This document shows positions 8,072 through 10,427 of a stretch of DNA of 10,427 nt, piece by piece. How positions within the stretch are numbered: the stretch's first letter is position 1; the number at the start of each line of letters is the position of its first letter. A model generated the notes under the pieces. The model had not been told where the DNA came from, did not search any database, and was given only the letters and a program-made list of their open reading frames with translations. Made by a program: the position numbers and the translations under genes. Source of the stretch: Clostridiales bacterium UBA1248 (GTDB taxonomy: Bacteria; Bacillota; Clostridia; Oscillospirales; CAG-272). The stretch is from assembly GCA_002308615.1 (NCBI GenBank), contig DBWC01000112.1, forward strand, positions 1 through 10,427. The letters run 5' to 3'.

Positions 8072-8556
8072 TTTTTCCCTTTTTCCTCCTGTATCATGGA
8101 TTTCATATCGAAATAAATATTAACTTTTGCAACAAGACCGCGCGGTATGCTTACCGTTTTCCCGCCGACCTCTAAATTGACGTTTTCGTCAAGCGGCAAA
8201 AGCTTGCCCACGTAGCTTTTTGAATTGTTATAAGGCTTGTAAAGCCTGACCTCCACCGTGTCTCCGACACAGCATTCGTAATGCCACTCGTATTTCAGCT
8301 CGCGCTCGATCCCGGGAGAGGAGACCTCAAGCGTGTAGCTTTCCTCTATCGGGTCCGCTTCGTCAAGCAGCGGATCTATTTCGCGGTGGAATTTCTCGCA
8401 GTCGTTGATGTCAACGCCGCCGTCCTTGTCAATGGTGTAGCGCAGGATGTATCTGCCGCCCTCCTTGACGTACTCGGTATCCCATATAACGTAACCGAGT
8501 TTTTCCGCCACAGGCTCCGCGAGCTGTTCGCATATGCTTGTGATGTTCTTTTTCAT
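8068..8556 (-). CDS. rimP: Ribosome maturation factor RimP
   Basis: A 162-residue RimP, which binds the 30S precursor and assists S12 and head-domain assembly. The diagnostic segment YTLEVSSPGIERELK is at residues 74-88. The N-terminal alpha/beta domain precedes it, with GYVIWDTEYVKEGGRYILRYTID at ~21-43. A C-terminal Sm-like barrel (~96-150) follows, with VGDTVEVRLYKP and PRGLVAKVNIYFD. GGAGG at 8560-8564 sits just before the ATG. It is the first gene of the operon, behind a promoter at 8620-8648 and a leader hairpin at 8572-8598, and is coupled to nusA by a four-base overlap. Confidence 0.97.
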   Translation of the reverse strand: MKKNITSICEQLAEPVAEKLGYVIWDTEYVKEGGRYILRYTIDKDGGVDINDCEKFHREIDPLLDEADPIEESYTLEVSSPGIERELKYEWHYECCVGDTVEVRLYKPYNNSKSYVGKLLPLDENVNLEVGGKTVSIPRGLVAKVNIYFDMKSMIQEEKGKK

Positions 8557-8571
8557 AATCCTCCATAATCA

Positions 8572-8598
8572 GAGGGTGTGGGATCGACCCACACCCTC
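8572..8598 (-). promoter_or_regulatory. Perfect 11-bp hairpin in the rimP leader
   Basis: GAGGGTGTGGG and its exact complement CCCACACCCTC enclose the five-base loop TCGAT (minus-strand reading). It lies within the predicted ~57-nt 5' leader and ends eight bases before the rimP Shine-Dalgarno. No U-tract follows on either strand, so it is not an ordinary terminator. The stem also buries an upstream GGAGGG that resembles a Shine-Dalgarno. Plausible roles are a 5' stabilising structure or a control element for rimP-nusA; the structure is certain at sequence level, the role is inference. Confidence 0.7.
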
Positions 8599-8619
8599 CT
8601 TCTATCATACTGTCAAGGT

Positions 8620-8648
8620 ATTATATCACAAAATAAATAAAAAATCAA
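8620..8648 (-). promoter_or_regulatory. Sigma-A-type promoter of the rimP-nusA-infB operon
   Basis: On the minus strand, -35 TTGATT (8643-8648), a 17-base spacer and -10 TATAAT (8620-8625) preceded by TGA, an extended -10. The predicted start is near 8613. The region upstream of the -35 (8649-8690) is made of A and T tracts and may act as an UP element. This is the only strong promoter I see for the operon. Confidence 0.8.
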
Positions 8649-8692
8649 TACCTTTTATAAAAAAATAATAAAAAAATTATTTTTGCAGGGTG

Positions 8693-8721
8693 TTGACAAA
8701 GGTGTGGAATTGTGGTATAAA
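8693..8721 (+). promoter_or_regulatory. Sigma-A-type promoter of the dockerin peptidase gene
   Basis: Consensus -35 TTGACA (8693-8698), a 17-base spacer and -10 TATAAA (8716-8721) preceded by TGG, an extended -10. The predicted start is near 8728, giving a leader of about 50 bases before the ATG at 8778. It diverges from the rimP promoter across about 45 AT-rich bases, so both could share an UP element or a regulator. Confidence 0.8.
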
Positions 8722-8777
8722 TATAGTGGAAAATGTTTCGACAAATTGATTTAAAATACCTTTGTTTTTGATATAAT

Positions 8778-10361
8778 ATGATAAAAATTAAAACCGTATT
8801 TAAAAAACTGATCGTTTGTACTGTGGTTATCGCAGTACTTTTTGCCGTTATACCGGGCGTCGCCGTTTCCGCCGGGGAAACGTCCAAGCAGATGACTACC
8901 GGTATATTTGCGTCTAAGCTTGAATCGTTTATAAACACCGTATATGCAGACGGATCGAAATACGTAAACAATTCCGAGCTATACAGAGGTATCCAGTGCT
9001 ACGGCTTTGCAAATCAGCTTGCAAAGTATTTTTACGGTTCTTTCCCGGTATATGATTCCACGGGACGCGATCCCTACCCGGACTGGACGGTAACGTACGG
9101 CTCGGAGGCTCTTCTTGATCTGCATATCGGCGACGTCGTCAGATTCAGAAGCTCCGCCGGCGCGGATCACTCTATTTTCGTTACCGGCATGGACGAGGAA
9201 AAAATATACTTTTCGGACGCCAACAACGACCACAACAACACCGTGCGCCACAACGCGGAAATGACGTGGCAGAAGCTGATCGGAAAAATGGATAAGACTC
9301 TGCAGAGCAATTCAAAATATATCGGCTGGGTGGCGCATTATAAATACTGGGACGACGATCCGGATCACGCCGGTGTCGGAACGACGCTGTATTTCAACGC
9401 AAACGGCAAAACTATATCGGGCGAACAGACAGACGTGCGTTATATAGTGCTCGATACGCTGAATATGAGAAGCGGGCCCGGTCTTGAATACGGCAGGATC
9501 GCAAAAATGTACGACGACACGCTTTTTGACGTGCCGTGCGGCGCGGAGCTCGTAGAGGCGGACGGTTACGTCTGGGCGCCGGTCACGCAGGGCGATAAAA
9601 GCGGCTGGTCCGTTATAAATATCGAAGAATGGTGCAAGCCCGTCGGCGCCGTGATGAGCAGCGAATACTACGTCGGCGAAGAGGACGGGATTATATATAA
9701 AACCTCCGATATGAAACCGCTGACGCTGATCGTAAGAGACGGTGCCGTACTGCCGGAGGCGGACGCGCTCGGACTCTCGGCGGACGGCGAGGATTTCCTC
9801 GGCTGGTCGGATTCCGCGGACGGCGGACCCGTCAGTATGGAAAGCCTTCTTGAAGAAGCGCACGGCGAACCTTTGACCTTATACGCCCTTTGGGGCTCTG
9901 AGGAGACAGAGCCGTTATACGACGTGCCGATCCTGGCGGGCGATACGAACGGAGACGGGATTTTGAACAATAAGGACGTCGTGGTGCTGTTTAACCTCGT
10001 ATCGCAGTCATCCGACCCGGATCCCAGAGTGTGCGACGTCAACGGCGACAAAACGGTTGACAACAAAGACATAATTTATCTTTTCCGTATCGTCTCGTCG
10101 TTTACGGGAGTACCCGAGACGGACGACGATCCTTTGACGGACGATCAGACGACGGACCCCGATATATCCGAAACAGAGCCGGACGAAACCGATACGGCAG
10201 ATACGGAAATAACGGATACCGAGACCGAACCTCCCGAAACAGATACGGAGCCCGCCGTACCCGATACGGAACCCGCGGATACCGATACCGATCCCGCCGA
10301 AACGGAGACCGAGCCTCCTGAAACGGATACGGATACCGCTGTGACCGGTGAAGAAAACTGA
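8778..10361 (+). CDS. Secreted CHAP/NlpC-like cysteine peptidase with SH3b, InlB-type module and type I dockerin
   Basis: 527 residues. Residues 1-32 are a signal peptide (MIKIKTVFKK, hydrophobic core, likely cleavage VSA|GE). Residues ~45-190 form a papain-like amidase/peptidase domain: Cys74 in QCYGFANQLAKYFYG, His131 in GADHSIFV, and Asp147 or Asn149 in YFSDANND as the probable third residue. The target could be peptidoglycan or protein. SH3b follows at ~222-289 (LNMRSGPGLEYG), then an InlB/Flg_new-like module (~315-373, ending LTLYALWGS). A type I dockerin lies at ~388-441 with two calcium loops, D389-D400 and D420-D431. The tail (~447-527) is rich in Thr, Glu, Asp and Pro and has no LPXTG, hydrophobic anchor or charged end. 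No Shine-Dalgarno precedes the ATG; an in-frame TGA at 8769-8771 rules out longer starts. Confidence 0.88.
   Translation: MIKIKTVFKKLIVCTVVIAVLFAVIPGVAVSAGETSKQMTTGIFASKLESFINTVYADGSKYVNNSELYRGIQCYGFANQLAKYFYGSFPVYDSTGRDPYPDWTVTYGSEALLDLHIGDVVRFRSSAGADHSIFVTGMDEEKIYFSDANNDHNNTVRHNAEMTWQKLIGKMDKTLQSNSKYIGWVAHYKYWDDDPDHAGVGTTLYFNANGKTISGEQTDVRYIVLDTLNMRSGPGLEYGRIAKMYDDTLFDVPCGAELVEADGYVWAPVTQGDKSGWSVINIEEWCKPVGAVMSSEYYVGEEDGIIYKTSDMKPLTLIVRDGAVLPEADALGLSADGEDFLGWSDSADGGPVSMESLLEEAHGEPLTLYALWGSEETEPLYDVPILAGDTNGDGILNNKDVVVLFNLVSQSSDPDPRVCDVNGDKTVDNKDIIYLFRIVSSFTGVPETDDDPLTDDQTTDPDISETEPDETDTADTEITDTETEPPETDTEPAVPDTEPADTDTDPAETETEPPETDTDTAVTGEEN
10218..10331 (+). repeat. Imperfect repeats in the acidic tail of the dockerin peptidase
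   Basis: The tail encodes two identical TETEPPETDT units (residues 481-490 and 509-518), exactly 84 bases apart, within a run of ETD and DTEP variants. The DNA copies (10218-10247 and 10302-10331) differ only at a few silent third positions. This is typical of an expanding, extended, negatively charged linker. Confidence 0.8.
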
Positions 10362-10380
10362 ATACGCATTATATCATAAA

Positions 10381-10404
10381 AGCGTTTCCGAATACGGAGA
10401 CGCT
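10381..10404. terminator. Hairpin after the dockerin peptidase gene, possible bidirectional terminator
   Basis: AGCGTTTCCG and CGGAGACGCT pair over 10 bp around the loop AATA; one pair is G-U in the plus-strand RNA. It begins 20 bases past the stop. The plus strand is followed only by CAATTTG. The minus strand is followed by TTTTAT, so the site would work better for transcription arriving from beyond the window end, which hints at a convergent neighbour. Confidence 0.6.
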
Positions 10405-10427
10405 CAATTTGCAGACAAAGCATTTAA

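Larger units (their letters stand above)
8615..8762. repeat. Three copies of AATACCTT in the divergent promoter region
   Basis: AATACCTT occurs at 8647-8654 and 8755-8762, and inverted (AAGGTATT) at 8615-8622. The first two arms form an inverted repeat bracketing the minus-strand promoter: one overlaps its -10 and the other abuts its -35. The third copy is in the 5' leader of the plus-strand peptidase gene. The pattern could be an operator for a shared regulator or chance in AT-rich DNA. Confidence 0.4.

Noticed and set aside
8572..8598. The rimP leader hairpin as an intrinsic terminator
   Set aside because: No U-tract follows the stem on either strand, and on the minus strand the rimP RBS comes eight bases later.
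8772..8777. TATAAT immediately before the plus-strand ATG as a -10 box
   Set aside because: No -35 lies at 17 bases, and a start from it would fall inside the coding sequence. The TTGACA/TATAAA pair at 8693-8721 is far better placed.
8645..8971. Minus-strand 108-codon frame across the divergent promoter region
   Set aside because: It overlaps the promoter and signal-peptide coding region of the plus-strand gene, has low-complexity content and matches no family I recognise.
9312..9863. Minus-strand 183-codon frame opposite the dockerin peptidase gene
   Set aside because: Antisense shadow of a gene with clear SH3b and InlB-type modules; no RBS and no recognisable domain.
10338..10361. AVTGEEN at the end of the dockerin peptidase as a sortase signal
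   Set aside because: There is no LPXTG-type motif with a following hydrophobic segment and basic tail; the protein ends within seven residues.
10145..10423. Minus-strand frame with SVSVSAG repeats resembling a structural repeat protein
   Set aside because: It is the reverse reading of the ETD/DTEP repeats in the acidic tail, so the repetition is inherited from the plus-strand gene.

Overview
The window looks like chromosomal DNA of an uncultured, Gram-positive-type member of the Clostridia (Oscillospiraceae/Ruminococcaceae-like gut or rumen lineage). The evidence is the Firmicutes gene order rimP-nusA-rnpM(ylxR)-rplGB(ylxQ)-infB, sigma-A type promoters, mostly Shine-Dalgarno-led genes, and two secreted proteins built from SLH, SH3b, InlB-type and dockerin modules typical of that group. 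The standard bacterial code fits: TGA and TAA both act as stops.

Layout. Positions 1-3785 (minus) hold a very large secreted cysteine peptidase of the clostripain family (C11). It has a signal peptide, an Ig-like module, a helical module and SLH repeats, and is still open at the window edge after 1261 codons. Positions 3786-3848 hold a hairpin terminator and the peptidase RBS. Positions 3849-8556 (minus) are the translation/transcription operon: rimP, nusA, rnpM, an L7Ae-family protein and infB, with overlapping or nearly touching genes up to the L7Ae gene and a 74-nt gap before infB. Positions 8557-8777 are an AT-rich divergent intergenic region. It has a well-formed promoter on each strand, a perfect 11-bp leader hairpin before rimP, and a repeated AATACCTT motif. 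Positions 8778-10361 (plus) hold a second secreted cysteine peptidase/amidase-like protein with SH3b, an InlB-type module, a type I dockerin and an acidic Thr/Glu/Asp/Pro tail. A hairpin follows at 10381-10404.

How it fits together. The core operon supplies 30S maturation (RimP), transcription elongation and termination control (NusA), RNA-binding accessory proteins (RnpM and the L7Ae protein) and initiation (IF2). It is flanked on both sides by large extracellular peptidases. One appears attached to the cell surface through SLH repeats; the other may dock onto a cohesin-bearing partner. The usual next operon gene, rbfA, is absent after infB.

Most unusual points: the multi-module C11 peptidase whose last ~230 codons shift to clearly higher G+C and different codon choice, and whose chain continues out of the window (I infer into a further domain, possibly a HAD-type phosphatase); the dockerin-bearing peptidase with no visible Shine-Dalgarno; and the compact regulatory region between the divergent promoters.
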